Shown piece after piece: positions 1-11,851 of a DNA stretch of 64,000 nucleotides (position 1 is the stretch's first letter; every line of letters starts with the position of its first letter). The position numbers and the translations under genes were made by a program. The notes under the pieces are model-generated. The model ran no database searches. It was given only the letters and a program-made list of their open reading frames with translations, and was not told where the DNA came from. The stretch comes from Benincasa hispida (Eukaryota > Streptophyta > Magnoliopsida > Cucurbitales > Cucurbitaceae), in contig NC_052357.1 in NCBI RefSeq assembly GCF_009727055.1, positions 83,343,706-83,407,705 on the forward strand, given 5' to 3'.

Positions 1-777
1 AAACGCACGTCCAGATCTGTGTCAAGACGTTAACACTCTTCTATATTTGTTTCTATCTCTTTCATCACTTGTACTCATCTTTTTAACCTTTATCATTCAC
101 ACCATGTATCAGACGCTTAATCGTTGTATTAAATGTTAGATCTATCACATACCACGATCCTTTGAATAAACTTCACAGTTAGTCTCGAACTCAGCATCAT
201 GTATTATCATATATCTTGTATCTTGCATCACATTAGCTTAGGTTTATTTTCATCGCAATTTATTTTATTAACGCAACTTTAGTTTATCTGCATAATTTTA
301 CTTTACCACAATTTACTTTCCTGTACAAACACACAACTTTTTATAATTTCAAAAACCAGTCGCATATATCACAAATGTAAAACATTAACGATAACAATCC
401 CTGTGTTCGACCTCGGATTACTTTGAGAAACTTGCGTTGGAAATATACTTGGTTTCAACGCAAGGAAACTTGTGACAATGCATAGCAGACTACAAGCATT
501 CCATTAATAACGCATAACATCTAGAAGTATATCGCATAAAGTGTATATAATCATAACACAACATCTACACTCCATCTCCATCTTCCAAGTCATCAAGTTT
601 ATGGCAACATGAGCTTGTCTAATTCACATTCATCATTGTCAATGTCCATATATGCTTAAAGATATAAAAATAGCGTTACAAGTTTATGGCGTCGTTGCTG
701 AGGACATGAGCTTGAATCATGCATCATATATCATAGTGCACATTGCCTAAAATAGAATCATCAAATTTTGCATTACA
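1..777 (+). repeat. Diverged long-LTR family fragment
   Basis: No coding potential was seen. Bases about 395-480 (a 'gttcgacctcggat...gagaaacttgcg...aaacttgtgac' stretch) match the 3' part of the LTR-like sequences at about 10165-10245 and 52575-52650, so this is a piece of the same LTR family. The rest is too diverged to place by eye. It abuts the truncated Copia LTR at 778. Confidence 0.5.
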
Positions 778-1413
778 CTGGCCAAAGGTAAATGATAGTG
801 TAGAGTTTGTACGCAACAACCGAGCTAAACGATCGCATAGCTTTTGCTAGACGATCGCATAGTTTTATCTAAACGATTAGGCATCAACCTATATGATAGG
901 TCTCCGACTTCTCCCACTTGCCCAGTCGTGTACACGATCGTTGTTCCTCCATTCGTCTGTCTCACACCAAGTCCGAATAGAGCCCACCCTCTAGATTCTC
1001 ACACCAAGAATACCAAGGTCGCCTTTTGTGGTGTCAGACTCAACTCGACACCGTCGAGGTTTTCTGGAGGCCGTTCATGGTGCTGTGGAGGCCATTCGTG
1101 TTGCGGAGTTGTTCGTGACCGAGGAGATCATTGAGGACAAGCGCAAAGTGTCGTGCGGTGTTTTGGTCATATAGATCAAGTGTTCGTTGTTGCTATTGTT
1201 CGACCAGAGTACGCATCGAAGCGTGAAGACACTTCTGCATATGTGTGTAGAGTTTCCCTTTGTACATTTGGTATTTTTTCATGCTGTAATTTATGGAATT
1301 ATTTGTATAACCGTTTATTTGAAGTCGACTGTAAATGATTGTTGATTCATGATTGTAATTTGGAATAGTCTTGCTTCTGCTGCTCACGGAAATCTCATTT
1401 CTGATTTCCTTCA
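778..1413 (+). repeat. 5' LTR remnant of the Copia element
   Basis: It aligns over its whole length with the last part of the 3' LTR (about 8580-9222), including the 'cgatcgcatag' run, the 'gataggtctccgacttct' stretch and the 'tgctcacggaaatct' end. About 1.55 kb that should precede it, corresponding to 7025-8580, is absent. The end at 1413 is set by the primer-binding site that follows. Confidence 0.85.
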
Positions 1414-1415
1414 AT

Positions 1416-1428
1416 TGGTATCAGAGCC
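1416..1428 (+). other. Primer-binding site, initiator Met tRNA
   Basis: TGGTATCAGAGCC lies 2 bp after the LTR end. This is the usual sequence complementary to the 3' end of plant initiator methionine tRNA, used to prime minus-strand DNA synthesis in Copia elements. Confidence 0.93.
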
Positions 1429-3750
1429 AGGTTTTCTGATATTTCAAATTATAGATTTGAATCGAACTTTTTTTATAGTCGCGGTGGGTTTCTGCATTTC
1501 TGATTTCCTTCAATTTGTGGATGGATTTGATGAATGTTTCGGGTTTAAATTGCTTTTTGTTAAAGCTTCAGTATTACAAAGGTGTAAATTGTAAAGGCCC
1601 CTATATTTTTTGGGCGAAATTAACTTTGCAATCGAGTCTGTAATTCGAAAAGTTCACGATCGTTTAGCTAATGCTAAGCGATGGGGTAAATCGTTTACCA
1701 TATTGTGTAGCGTTGGTTGCACGATCGCATAGGCGCTGGAGGAAGGTGATCGTAGTGGGAGTATACGATGCTCGTCGTTTAGTAGAAGGCACACGCTAGA
1801 CGATCGCGTAGTTTGCAAGCTTCATCACTTAGTTACTACCTATGCGATCGTGCGTATGTGATACGGAGACGTTAGCTAAGTGATCGCTTAGACGATGGTG
1901 TTTCGTAGCATCGTAGTCGCTTAGACTCGCGGAAGGCGGGCGCTGTGCGGAGCATGTTAAGCGATCGTGTACTTCAGGCTTCATCGCTTAGTAAAGGTAC
2001 ACGATCGTGTTGTAATAGCTAGATGATTGGGAGTGCTAGTAATAGCTAAACGGTCGTGTATTTTTCTAGATGATTGGTGCTTATATGTCAAAGTGTTTTT
2101 CATATAGTTAAAAACCTACCTTAGGTTGTGCAATTATTCATGCATCATGTATTATAAATGTTAAAATCTTACATGAAGCAATTACTTGAAAGCATGCGCA
2201 TGCATCATGAAATATAAGAGTTATATTTTGCATGCATTGAGCATTATCATGCATCATTCTTTTATTATAAGTGTTATAGTCTAAGGATGAATTGAAGCAT
2301 GTCTTGCTTGTTTCATTGCATTTTTTTGTATAAGTGTTATATAAAAGAAGTAGCAATGAATGGACAATGCATTGAGCATGACACTTAGACCATTTATAAT
2401 CGTTATGAATGCCTTGCATGTGTTAGCTTCGTATTGTGGTTGTTTCTGTTGATAAGTGTTATAAAGGAAATTAGACCTAAAATCAATAATTCAAAATTGC
2501 ATGCAGACTTAGGGTGAACTCAAGTTTTTAAAAAGGTTTTAAAATTGGATTGAGATAGACCTTAGTTCAAATAGTTCTAAAGAGTTTAGTAACCTAGATT
2601 AATCTTTTAAAATCGGTTTAATAGGATTAAATTGGTTGGAATAAAAGATTAAATTTGTTGTAAACCTATCTATAAGGGACCTTTTGTCTAAGGCAAGTTC
2701 TGGCTAGGCTGGAGTTCTTAAGTTGATGGAAACGTAACACTCCTACCTGGGAACCTACCTGGAAAGGTGAATTAGATAGATTTTCAACAAGCATGCGACG
2801 TTTTGGTCAAAGACTCCGTTAAAGAGTTTAATGGATGATGATCAAAAGTTGTTCAACTATCCAAGGTAAAACTTACTCTTGGGAAAACCTAAAAGTCACT
2901 TAGTTAAAATCCTTAGCAGTGTTTTTCTAAGTAAGCTAAACCCTAGGTTATAAAATACTCAGTGGGAGGAGGAGGCGTATCAAATATGTCTATGATTCCA
3001 TTCACGTTTCTCCTTGTATGTTCACACCGTGAGATTTATGCTTGGCCTCGAGATGCCCTAGGATGCATCCCCCTTCGGATGGTGTTTGCATGAGTCAATA
3101 TCAAGGTAGACGGAGAGAGTATTTATAGTAAGTGGGTGAAGGGTGTGTGTCAACATGTTCTATGGTCTCTGTCATTAGTTCACACCATGAGATCATTCTG
3201 TACGCCCTCGTGTCGCCCTGGTAGCGGCCCTCTTAGGAAGGGTTTTGTACAGTTGGTCAATATCAAGGTGAACTCCAGAAATGGATAGGGTCGCTTTAGG
3301 TTTTTCCCCAATCGGATTTTTTTCCTTCGGATTGGCCTTTTAGGACGGACCTCTAGGGCTTAAAATGGCGGGTCACACTTACAAAAGATTGTTAAGTAAG
3401 TTAATGATATCTTGGCCAAATCAATAATGGCTTGTCGTTATAGGAACAAGAGTTGTTCCGGTATTAATGACTGGTTGAGAACTTCTTAATTCAGATGAGG
3501 GATAACTGACCTCCCTTCGGTGACTTTTTTCCTAAACCTTTAAAGCGTCATTACGAAACTAGATGTCACATGGGGTTCTTGTTAGTTTTGCTAAAACCTT
3601 ATTGGATGTTGTTTTGTTTTACAATGGGTATTCTCTTAAAACCTAACGTAGGTCAATCTGTTTGTCTTTTTAGCAACTCGTTAGTATTTCCGTTTAAAGC
3701 TTTTAAAAATGACTAATTTATTACAGTGGAAATAATCGTGTGAAACGAAT
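1429..3750 (+). other. Copia leader without gag
   Basis: This 2.3-kb stretch between the primer-binding site and the protease has stops in all frames and no gag-like domain. Its first 650 bp (about 1655-2070) hold six CGATCG palindromes in 'tagac(g)atcgcatag'-like words, the same vocabulary as the LTR (about 8500-8680). About 2970-3270 contains a diverged duplication: two 'caca(c)c(g/a)tgagat' blocks, each followed by a 'gtcaatatcaaggt' segment. It could be acquired non-coding sequence or a gag decayed beyond recognition. Confidence 0.6.
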
Positions 3751-3753
3751 TTC

Positions 3754-6700
3754 GTGGCAAAAGACTTCCATCCCACTACTCTTCAAAAGAGGAGACAAGA
3801 CAGTAAATATGATTTATTAGTCTTGGAGACATGTCTGGTAGAGAATGATGATTCTACCTGGATCCTTGATTCAGGTGCTACCAATCATGTCAGTTCCTCT
3901 TACAGTTCTTGGCAAACGTTGCCACATGGAGAGATGACTCTTCGAATTGATAATGGTGAGTTGTTTCAGCTGTTGTTGTAGGCATGCTAAAGTTATTTGT
4001 TGACAAGAAATATTATCTGTTACTGGATAATGTTTTTGTAGTTCCTCATATTAAGAGGAACTTAATCTTGGTTTCTTGTCTCATTGAACAAGGCTATACC
4101 GTCTTCTTTTCTAAGAGTAAAGTGTTTATTTTCAAGAATGGAATATAGATTGGTTCTGGTTCAATGGATAATAACTTATATGTACTAAGGCTGTTAGTCA
4201 TAAAAGCCTTGTTTAACACTGAAATGTTCAGTACGGCAACAATAACTAAAAGACCAAAGGATTCTCCAAAGGAAAACGCCCATCTTTGGCATCTAAGATT
4301 AGGTCACATCAACCTCAATAGGATTAAGAAGTTGGTGAAAAGTGGACGTCTAAAGAGTTTAGAAGAAAACTCCTTGCCGGTATGTGAATCATGCCTTGAA
4401 GACAAGATGACCAAACGACCATTTACTGGAAAAGGTTACAGAGCCAAGGAAGCCTTGGAGCTTGTACATTCAGACCTCTGTGGTCCGATGAATGTTAGAG
4501 CTCGAGGTGGGTATGAATATTTCATTTCTTTCATAGATGATTATTAAAGGTTTAGGCATCTCTTCCTAATGCAAGTAAGTTTGAAGCCCTTGACAAGTTC
4601 AAGAAGTATAAAGCTGAAGTTGAAAACTTATTAGATAAGAAGATAAAAACACTACGATCTAATCATGGTGGAGAGTATATGGACCTCCAATTCCAGAACT
4701 ATATGATAGAACATGGGATTACGTCCCAACTCTTGGCCCCTAGTTCACCTCAATAGAATGGTGTATCAGAAAGGAGAAACAGGACCTTGTTAGACATGGA
4801 TCGGTCTATGATGAGTTATGCTCATCTTCCAAACTCGTTTTGGGGTTATGCAGTGCAGACTGCATGTTATATCCTGAACAACGTTCCCTCGAAAAGTGTT
4901 TCTGAAACACCTTTTGAGTTATGGAGAGGTCGTAAAGGTAGTTATGCCACTTCAGGATTTGGGGTTGTCCGGCACATATACTAACGACTAACCTAAAGAA
5001 GTTAGAACCACGTTCGAAGGTTTTCCTCTTTGTAGGCTATCCCAAGGAAGAGAGAAGGATACTTCTATGATCCGAGTAAGAAAAAAGTGTTTGTTTCCAC
5101 TAATGTCATCTTCTTGGAAAAATATCACATGAGATATCATAAGCCACGAAGTAAGCTCATTTTACGTGAGATCTCAAGTGAGACTGAGACTGTTGAGGGT
5201 TCAACAAGAGTTGTTGAACAGGCCGATAGATCAACAAGAGTTGTTGAGGTCGGAACGTCTAGTCAACTAGCTCAAGAGTTGAGACTGCCTCGACGTAGTG
5301 GGAGGGTTATGAACCTACCGGGTCGCTACATGGGTTTGACTGAAGCCTATAGCGTCATTACGAATAATGGGGTCGAGGATCCATTTTTTTTTAAGAAAGC
5401 AATGGAAGATGTTGACAAAGATGAATGGGTTAAGGCCATGAACCAGAAAAGGGAGTCTATGTACTAATAACGTCTGGGAGCTTGTTGATCCACCTGATGG
5501 GGTCAAACCTATTAGGTGTAAGTGGATCTATAAGCAAAAGAGAGGTGTAGATAGAAAGGTGCAAACCTTTAAGGCTAGACTCATAGCAAAGGGTTATACC
5601 CAGGTTGAGGGAGTTGACTATGAGGAAACTTTCTCACCTATTGTCATGCTTAACTCTATCCGGATTCTCCTGTCCATAGCCACATTTTATGATTGTGAAA
5701 TATGAAAAATGGACATCAAGACTACCTTTCTTAATGGTAATCTTGAAGTGACCATCTATATGACTCAACCAAAGGGGTTCGTAGTTCCAGATTAAGAGCA
5801 AAGAGTTTGCAAGCTTAATAAGTCTATTTATGGGCTGAAACAAGCATCTCGATCTTGAAACATCAGATTTGACACCGCTGTCAAGTCGTTTGGCTTTGAC
5901 CAAAACGTTGATGAGCCTTGTATTTACAAGAAGATCATCAATAGCTCAGTAGCTTTCCTGATACTGTATGTGGATGATATCATACTCATTAGAAATGATG
6001 TAGGATATCTGACTGACATTAAGAGTTGGCTAGCTGCCCGATTCCAAATGAAAGATTTGGGTGAGGCACAGTATGTTCGAGATCTAGATCATTCAGGTTC
6101 ACAAGAACAAACAGTTAGCCCTGTCTCAGACATCGTACATTGATCAAATGTTGATCAGGTACAGGATGCAGGATTCCAAGAGGGGTTTGTTACCTTTCAG
6201 GCATGGAATCGTTTTGTCTAAGGATCAATGTCCTAAGACACCTCAAGAGGTTGAGAAGATGAGATAAATTCCCTGTGCTTCTGTTGTAGGAAGCTTAATG
6301 TATGCAATGTTGTGTACCAGACCCGACATTTGCTATGCAGTAGGGACTGTCAGTCGGTATCAGTCCAATCTAGGATTTGATCACTGAACGGCGGTCAAGA
6401 CGATCCTCAAGTATCTTCGAAGAACAAGGGACTACATGTTTATGTATGGAGATAAGGATTTGATCCTTACAGGATACACGGACTCTGACTTTCAAACCAA
6501 TTGAGATTCTCGCAAATCGACATCAAGGTCAATGTTTACTCTGAATGGAGGGGCTATAGTTTGGTGAAGCATCAAGCAAGGATGCATCACGGACTCCACT
6601 ATGGAAGCTGAATACGTAGCGGCTTGTGAAGCAGCTAAAGTGACTATTTAACTGAGGAAGTTCTTTACAGATTTGGAAGTTGTTCCAAATATGGATTTGC

Positions 6701-6945
6701 CTATCACTTTTTATTGTGATAACAGTAGGGCAATGGCAAATTTGAAGGAGCCTCGGAGTCATCATCGAGGTAAGCACATAGAACAGAAATATCACCTGAT
6801 CAGGGAAATTATGCATCACGGTGATGTGATAGTTGAGTAGATCGCATCGGAGCACAACGTTGCTGATCCCTTTACAAAGGCCCTCACGGCTAAAATGTTC
6901 GAGGGTCACCTGGAGAGTCTGGGTCTGCGAGACATGCGACATCTT
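3754..6945 (+). pseudogene. Copia pol polyprotein remnant
   Basis: Fragments appear in the normal Copia order on the plus strand. The aspartic protease has its DSGA site at 3868-3879 (WILDSGATNHV). The integrase zinc-binding region (HLWHLRLGH ... CESC) is at about 4270-4400. The integrase core continues to about 4980, including NGVSERRNRTL near 4757. The reverse transcriptase spans about 5470-6090 (KARLIAKGYTQVEGVDYEE, YVDD at 5967-5978). The RNase H spans about 6540-6930 (MEAEYVAACEA, FYCDNSRAM, HNVADPFTKA). Stops, for example near 4546, 4754, 5703 and 6647, and frame changes break it throughout, so no functional protein can be made. Codons just upstream that should encode the gag zinc knuckle are absent. 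Confidence 0.95.
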
Positions 6946-7013
6946 GTCTAGGACAAAAGGGAGATGATAATTTTTATTTTGTATTGTACATTAGTCTCCT
7001 GAGTCATTAGGAC

Positions 7014-7023
7014 AAGTGGGAGA
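7014..7023 (+). other. Polypurine tract
   Basis: AAGTGGGAGA lies immediately before the 3' LTR start (TGTTGGG at 7025), the usual place and composition of the plus-strand primer of plant Copia elements. Confidence 0.88.
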
Positions 7024-7024
7024 T

Positions 7025-9222
7025 TGTTGGGATTGGTGTCCTAATTCTCCCGGAGTCTCGTTGTTTTGTAAAGATACACATTGTTCAATGAATAAAATAA
7101 GTGTTATTTAATTCTAACATTTACTCATATCGAATAAACAAAGCTCCTTGGTTATCTTATGTGAACTTAAGCATGTATATGTGATATACAAGTGGATCAT
7201 GCCTTAAGTGATAACCTAAATCGTTCTGTAGTATAAGGATTAAGGTGGAATACCTGATCCTGGTGACACTACGAATACGGCCCACTTTGTAGAGGTTTGT
7301 AAGTGTTATAAACTATAGATCCTAACCATTCATGTGGAAATGTGGAGCGGGGGTGTCCTATACAAAGAGTTTGTATAAGACCTGGACCATGAGATGACTA
7401 GACTCTGTATATAACGCCGTTGAAACTAGAGACTTACATCTCACCTAAATGACCATAGGTGACACGACCTCAATCCTGAGTGTTTTGTGAACTCCTACCT
7501 TTGAGGGTGGTCCTTTGATTAGTACGGGTGAGAGTGGTCAGATTGCCAACTCAACATGCCTACCTTTTTAGGGACTTGTCTGATCTGGGAGCTAGGAACT
7601 CAATCCACAAGATGGAATTCACTCCTTTCCTAAAGTAGGGATAAGTAGAGAGATTGCTCATTTCAGGGCTTGAACATAGTGGCCACAGCTTCTCTTTGGA
7701 AGAGAAGACTCAGTCATAGTAGGACTATGATTTATGTTCATTAAAGGGATCAGTAGTACTTAAGGAGACAGATATAACTACAGGGGCATAACAGTTATTG
7801 GTTCAGCTGTACTTACGAGCGATCTGTGAAAGGTTGCCGCACTACTGATTGATTAAGATGGACACATAATATATCTGTAGTGAGGAGAGTTTAGCTGTCG
7901 GTCTTTAGTGTAATGCCTGGCATTAACGGATGGTGGATCCTGTGACTAAAGAGTTTAGTCAGTTATTCACGTATCGTTGGAGCTTCGGATCTATAGGTCC
8001 GTGAGGTCCCCTTGGTAGCTTGGATTCTGTTGAGGATCAGTTCTTGATGTTGATGTGAAATGTTCAAATTGAAAAGAGGTATTTTGATTATATATGATAT
8101 AATCGATATGATGTATAAGATACATCTAGTGGAGGATTGATATAAATGAGATTTACATTAAGTACCATGGAATAGAAAAAGAACTATGATTTATATGTTT
8201 CATGAGATGAAATATTAAAACTATAGGTTATAAATATAGTATGATAAGTTGGTTATCGTTTATATTTATAATAATATTAATTATTAGATAATTAATACTT
8301 TTTCTTTTAAATAACCAAAGTAGTGGGTGGTCATTGGATCATGGTAACCGTGAGTTTAAAAGGAAAGTGGTTTCCTATTTTGAAATAAGGAAGCTTTTTT
8401 TTACAAAAGTTTGAAATAGTATTTGAGTTTTCTCTCCGGAAAAAAGAAACTCACGGTGATCGTCAAGTAAATACAGATTTACTAAACGACGGTTGGGCGA
8501 GTTAAACGATCGTGCAGGTGCAAGCTAAACCTTCGTGCAGTGTTTACTAAACAATCACATAGCTTTGCTAGATGATGGCTGGACCAAGGTAAACGATCGT
8601 GTAGAGTCTGTATGCGACAGACCGAGCTAGACGATAGAGCTAAACGATCGCATAGCTTTTGCTAGACGATCGCATAGTTTTATCTAAACGATTGGGCATC
8701 GACCTATACGATAGGTCTCCGACTTCTTTCACTTGCCTAGTCATATACGCGATCATTGTTTCCTCCGATCGCCTGCCTCACACCAAGTCCGAACAGAGCT
8801 CACCCTTTAGATTCTCACACCGAGAATACTAAGGTCGCCTTGTTGGTTGTGTCAGACTCAACTCGACACCGTCAAGGTTTTCTGGAGGCCGTTCATGGTG
8901 CTGTGGAGGCCGTTCGTGTTGCGAAGTTATTTGTGACTGATAAGTGTTCGTGCTGTGTTCGTGCAATGTTACGGTCATGTAGATCGAGTGTTCATGGTCG
9001 TTGTTGTTCAATCAGAGTACGTATCGGAGCGTGGAGACGCTTCTTCATATGTGTGTAAAGTTTCCCTTTGTACATTTGGTATTTGTTCATGCTATAATTT
9101 CTAGAATTATTTGTATAATCGTTTGTTTGAAGTCGACTGTAAATGATTTGTTGATTCATGATTGTAATTTGGAATAGTCTTGCTTCCGCTGCTCACGGAA
9201 ATCTTGTTTCTGATTTCCTTCA
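7025..9222 (+). repeat. 3' LTR of the Copia element
   Basis: It begins TGTTGGGATTGG after the polypurine tract and ends ...TTCCTTCA at the point where the 5' LTR runs into the primer-binding site. At about 2198 bp it is long for Copia. Its first kilobase is a block shared with the other LTRs in this window (see 20274 and 44501). Its 3' part carries four CGATCG palindromes. No gene is inside. Confidence 0.88.
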
Positions 9223-10447
9223 ATTACATTGTGGCTTAAAAGATTAATACATTTTGTGATCAATACATTTCTATATTCTCCTTCGATTCCATCTCCATCT
9301 TCATTTACTTAGCCTCCTTTACTTTCATTGCATCACTAAATAAGACTGCTAGAGTATCGCATACTTAATCATGTGGCATAGGAGTATGAATGTAGCAAAC
9401 CACCGGGAGGTGTGCGTTGTGCGAGTGTTGTGAGAAAACCTTATTTGTTTAGTGTGAAGTTGTAGCAACACTTATCTATAAGCGGACGCAATGCTTGTCT
9501 ATGAGTACAATCAGTAGTAACCAACTGCTCGGGAGGGTAAATAGTTGATCGCATTAAGCAATGTAAGCAAGTGTTCATTAGAGATAGGAATAATCTTACG
9601 TCAACCATGTTTATGTGATTATCTTGTCTTATGAGCGCATCATTCATCATTTAGGCATACTTGGGAGAGTAGTCTAAAGACCAAATCTAAACTCGAGAGA
9701 GCGGATTGGATCGCATAAGTAAGAATGGGGAACTTAGAAATAAGCTCTGTTTGCTACAACATAGCGTATGCACCCTTTAAGTAGAACATGGTGGTATGTG
9801 GTCATCTTGTTTATGTGTGAGAGCACGTGAGCGAGAATAGAGGCTTAGAAATAAGGCCTCGCGACACCATCTTATATACATCTCATGCATCTTCGTCAAG
9901 TGTGTATAGCATGATCGCATAGCTTGCGTTGGCTGGGGTTGCCCTTGCGGTCAAGCTTAGTGTTGCAATGAAGGCATCCTCGCCATTTTATCTATTTTTC
10001 CATGCATATTGCTACGCGTTAACAGTTGTCGTGTCTCTACCTCTCAGTCATACTTCCACCGCTTAATCTGATAGTTAGGAGTAGGAGTAGTGCGTAGCTC
10101 ATAACCCTCAACATTTTTTTATTCTTCACCACAAACACATTACCGCATAACATTTAGCTACAAGTCCCTAAGTTCGACCTCGGATCATCCGAGAAACTTG
10201 CGATCTCATTATACTTGGCAAGAGCGCAAGAAAACTTGTGATAGAAACACATGGTCATTGCACAAGAGATTAACGCACACTTTCCATTCCAATGCATGAC
10301 CACCGACGCATGAAAACAACCGCATAATCTAAGACATGCACATCACATATGCGTTCCATAATTTTCCAATGCATGACCACCGACGCATGAAAACAAACGC
10401 ATAATCTAAGACATGCACATCACATATGCGTTCCATAATTTTCATCA
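9223..10447 (+). repeat. Long-LTR family fragment, 3' part
   Basis: From about 9240 to the CATCA end at 10447 it parallels the solo LTR at 50704-52808 (from about 51590 on). Shared landmarks are 'tctccttcgattccatctccatctt', 'aggtgtgcgttgtgcgagtg', 'gcatacttgggagagtagtctaaa' and the 'gagaaacttgcg...aaacttgtg' block. The 5' half is missing. No coding sequence was seen. Confidence 0.7.
10289..10443 (+). repeat. 77-bp tandem duplication
   Basis: Two nearly identical 77-bp units run from 'ccaatgcatgaccaccgacg' to 'gcgttccataatttt'. They differ at one base (aaccgcat versus aaacgcat). The near identity points to a recent duplication within the LTR fragment. The full 77-bp duplication was not found in the related LTR at 50704-52808. 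Confidence 0.9.
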
Positions 10448-11766
10448 ACAGTGAGGGTTGACTCAACAATATCGGCTTAATAAACCTCAATTTCAAGGGT
10501 GACCGGGTAGATAATTGGGGACATAGGGTGTAAGAAGGAATTCGCTCCTACCCGCTTTTAGGGATAGTAGAGAGGTTGTTCCCTTAAAGTGCTAACTCCG
10601 AGTCTTGAACAAGAGGCCCCACCCTCTCATTGGCCCAAGAGGGACTCAGTTACTTGATTGGATCACAAATCAATTGTTCATTAGAGGATCAGTGGGATTT
10701 AAGGAATAAGAGGTAATCTCGGGGGTAAAACAAACATTTAACCTAACTGTTATTACGAACAACCTGTGAAGGGTTAACTTACTAATCATGGTTATATTGA
10801 GTAGACATAATATATCTACAGTGAGGATAATTCAACTATGGGCTTTATTAGAGCAACCCATTATTAACGAATGGGGGTTAATTCGGTATAATGAGTTTAG
10901 CCACACGATCTGTAGGTCTACGAGGTCCCCCTACTAGCTCGTTAATGGATTAGCTTTAGAGTAGCATGATAAGTTAATTTGAAACGTTCAAATTAGAATT
11001 AAAGGAATCAGTAATTATATGAGATATAATTATACGTTTAATTTTAAGAATTAAACGGAATAGGAGAATTAATATTTAAATATGATTTCAATATATGAAG
11101 GTGGATTTATGTAAAATTAATTTAATATTTGTTATTAAATTAATTTATTTAAATAATTATTTATTAATTTTATTAGAAAAAATAATTTTACAAAATTAAT
11201 AATATTTTCAATTTTAGAAATCAAATTTATTTTTAAAATCATTTTGGTAAAAATTGAAAAAGTTAGAAAAACACAAAAATGGAATTATGGTTTTTTCCAA
11301 TTACACCTTCAACTAGCCCACACAAAACCCACTTCATTTGGCTTCAATAACTCCAAGCATGAGCTGCATCTCATGCAACCATCTTCTTTGCATGATAGTC
11401 TGCAGTATATTGAGAAGAGTGGAGTGGAATTGAGGCATGCATCTATAGATTTTTTGTTGAAAAATTCAAGTTGAAGAAGGTGTTCTTCAAGTGGGTTTTT
11501 CTCCAAGTTCCCTTCATTCAAGCTTATTTTGAGTCCCACAACTCAATCTAAAGCTCTAAGAGAATAGTAGGGAAGATCTTGAGGTGGTCTACAACAAAAT
11601 TTGGAGAAATTTGCAGTTGAGAATCAAGATTTCAAGAAGTTCTTCAAAGGTATGGCTTGAAACCCTCTTGTTTTAGTACGAGCATGCTTTAGTTACTGCC
11701 AGAATTAATGAATTAGAGTGTTTATTGATCCTTGTTGCTTCCGCTACCTGTTGATATACTCCAACA
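10448..11766 (+). repeat. 5'-truncated Copia-type LTR
   Basis: It aligns with the body of the LTR at 11852-13815 (for example 'ggaattcgctcctaccc...ttgttcccttaaagtgctaactc' and 'tcttgaacaagag...gagggactcag') and ends CCAACA, complementary to the TGTTGG start of these LTRs. The start of the LTR is missing. A short plus-strand reading frame at 11244-11474 has no recognisable similarity. Confidence 0.7.
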
Positions 11767-11851
11767 CTAGTTTATTGTATTTTTATTTTATTCTTTTATA
11801 ATCAACATTGTACAAATGTAAACCCACTAGAGTTTTGTCCAAGTGGGAGCT
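11767..11851 (+). mobile_element. 85-bp internal remnant with polypurine tract
   Basis: This short stretch between two LTRs ends in AAGTGGGAGC (11841-11850) directly before TGTTGGG. It looks like the last bases of a Copia internal region, so almost the whole internal part of this element has been deleted. Confidence 0.6.

Larger units (their letters stand above)
778..9222 (+). mobile_element. Decayed Ty1/Copia retrotransposon, gag-less
   Basis: The order is LTR, tRNA-Met primer-binding site, long non-coding leader, pol remnant (protease, integrase, reverse transcriptase, RNase H), polypurine tract, LTR. Integrase preceding reverse transcriptase identifies the Copia superfamily. The pol frame is interrupted by several stops and frameshifts, so the element is dead. 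The 5' LTR keeps only its last ~636 bp, whereas the 3' LTR is ~2.2 kb. No gag domain or CCHC zinc knuckle is recognisable between the primer-binding site and the protease. The pentamer ATTAC lies at 772-776 and again at 9223-9227, a possible target duplication. Confidence 0.93.

Noticed and set aside
844..1594. Open frames near 0.8-1.6 kb as genes
   Set aside because: They lie in the 5' LTR remnant and leader of the Copia element, and a similar frame occurs at 8756-9058 in the other LTR.
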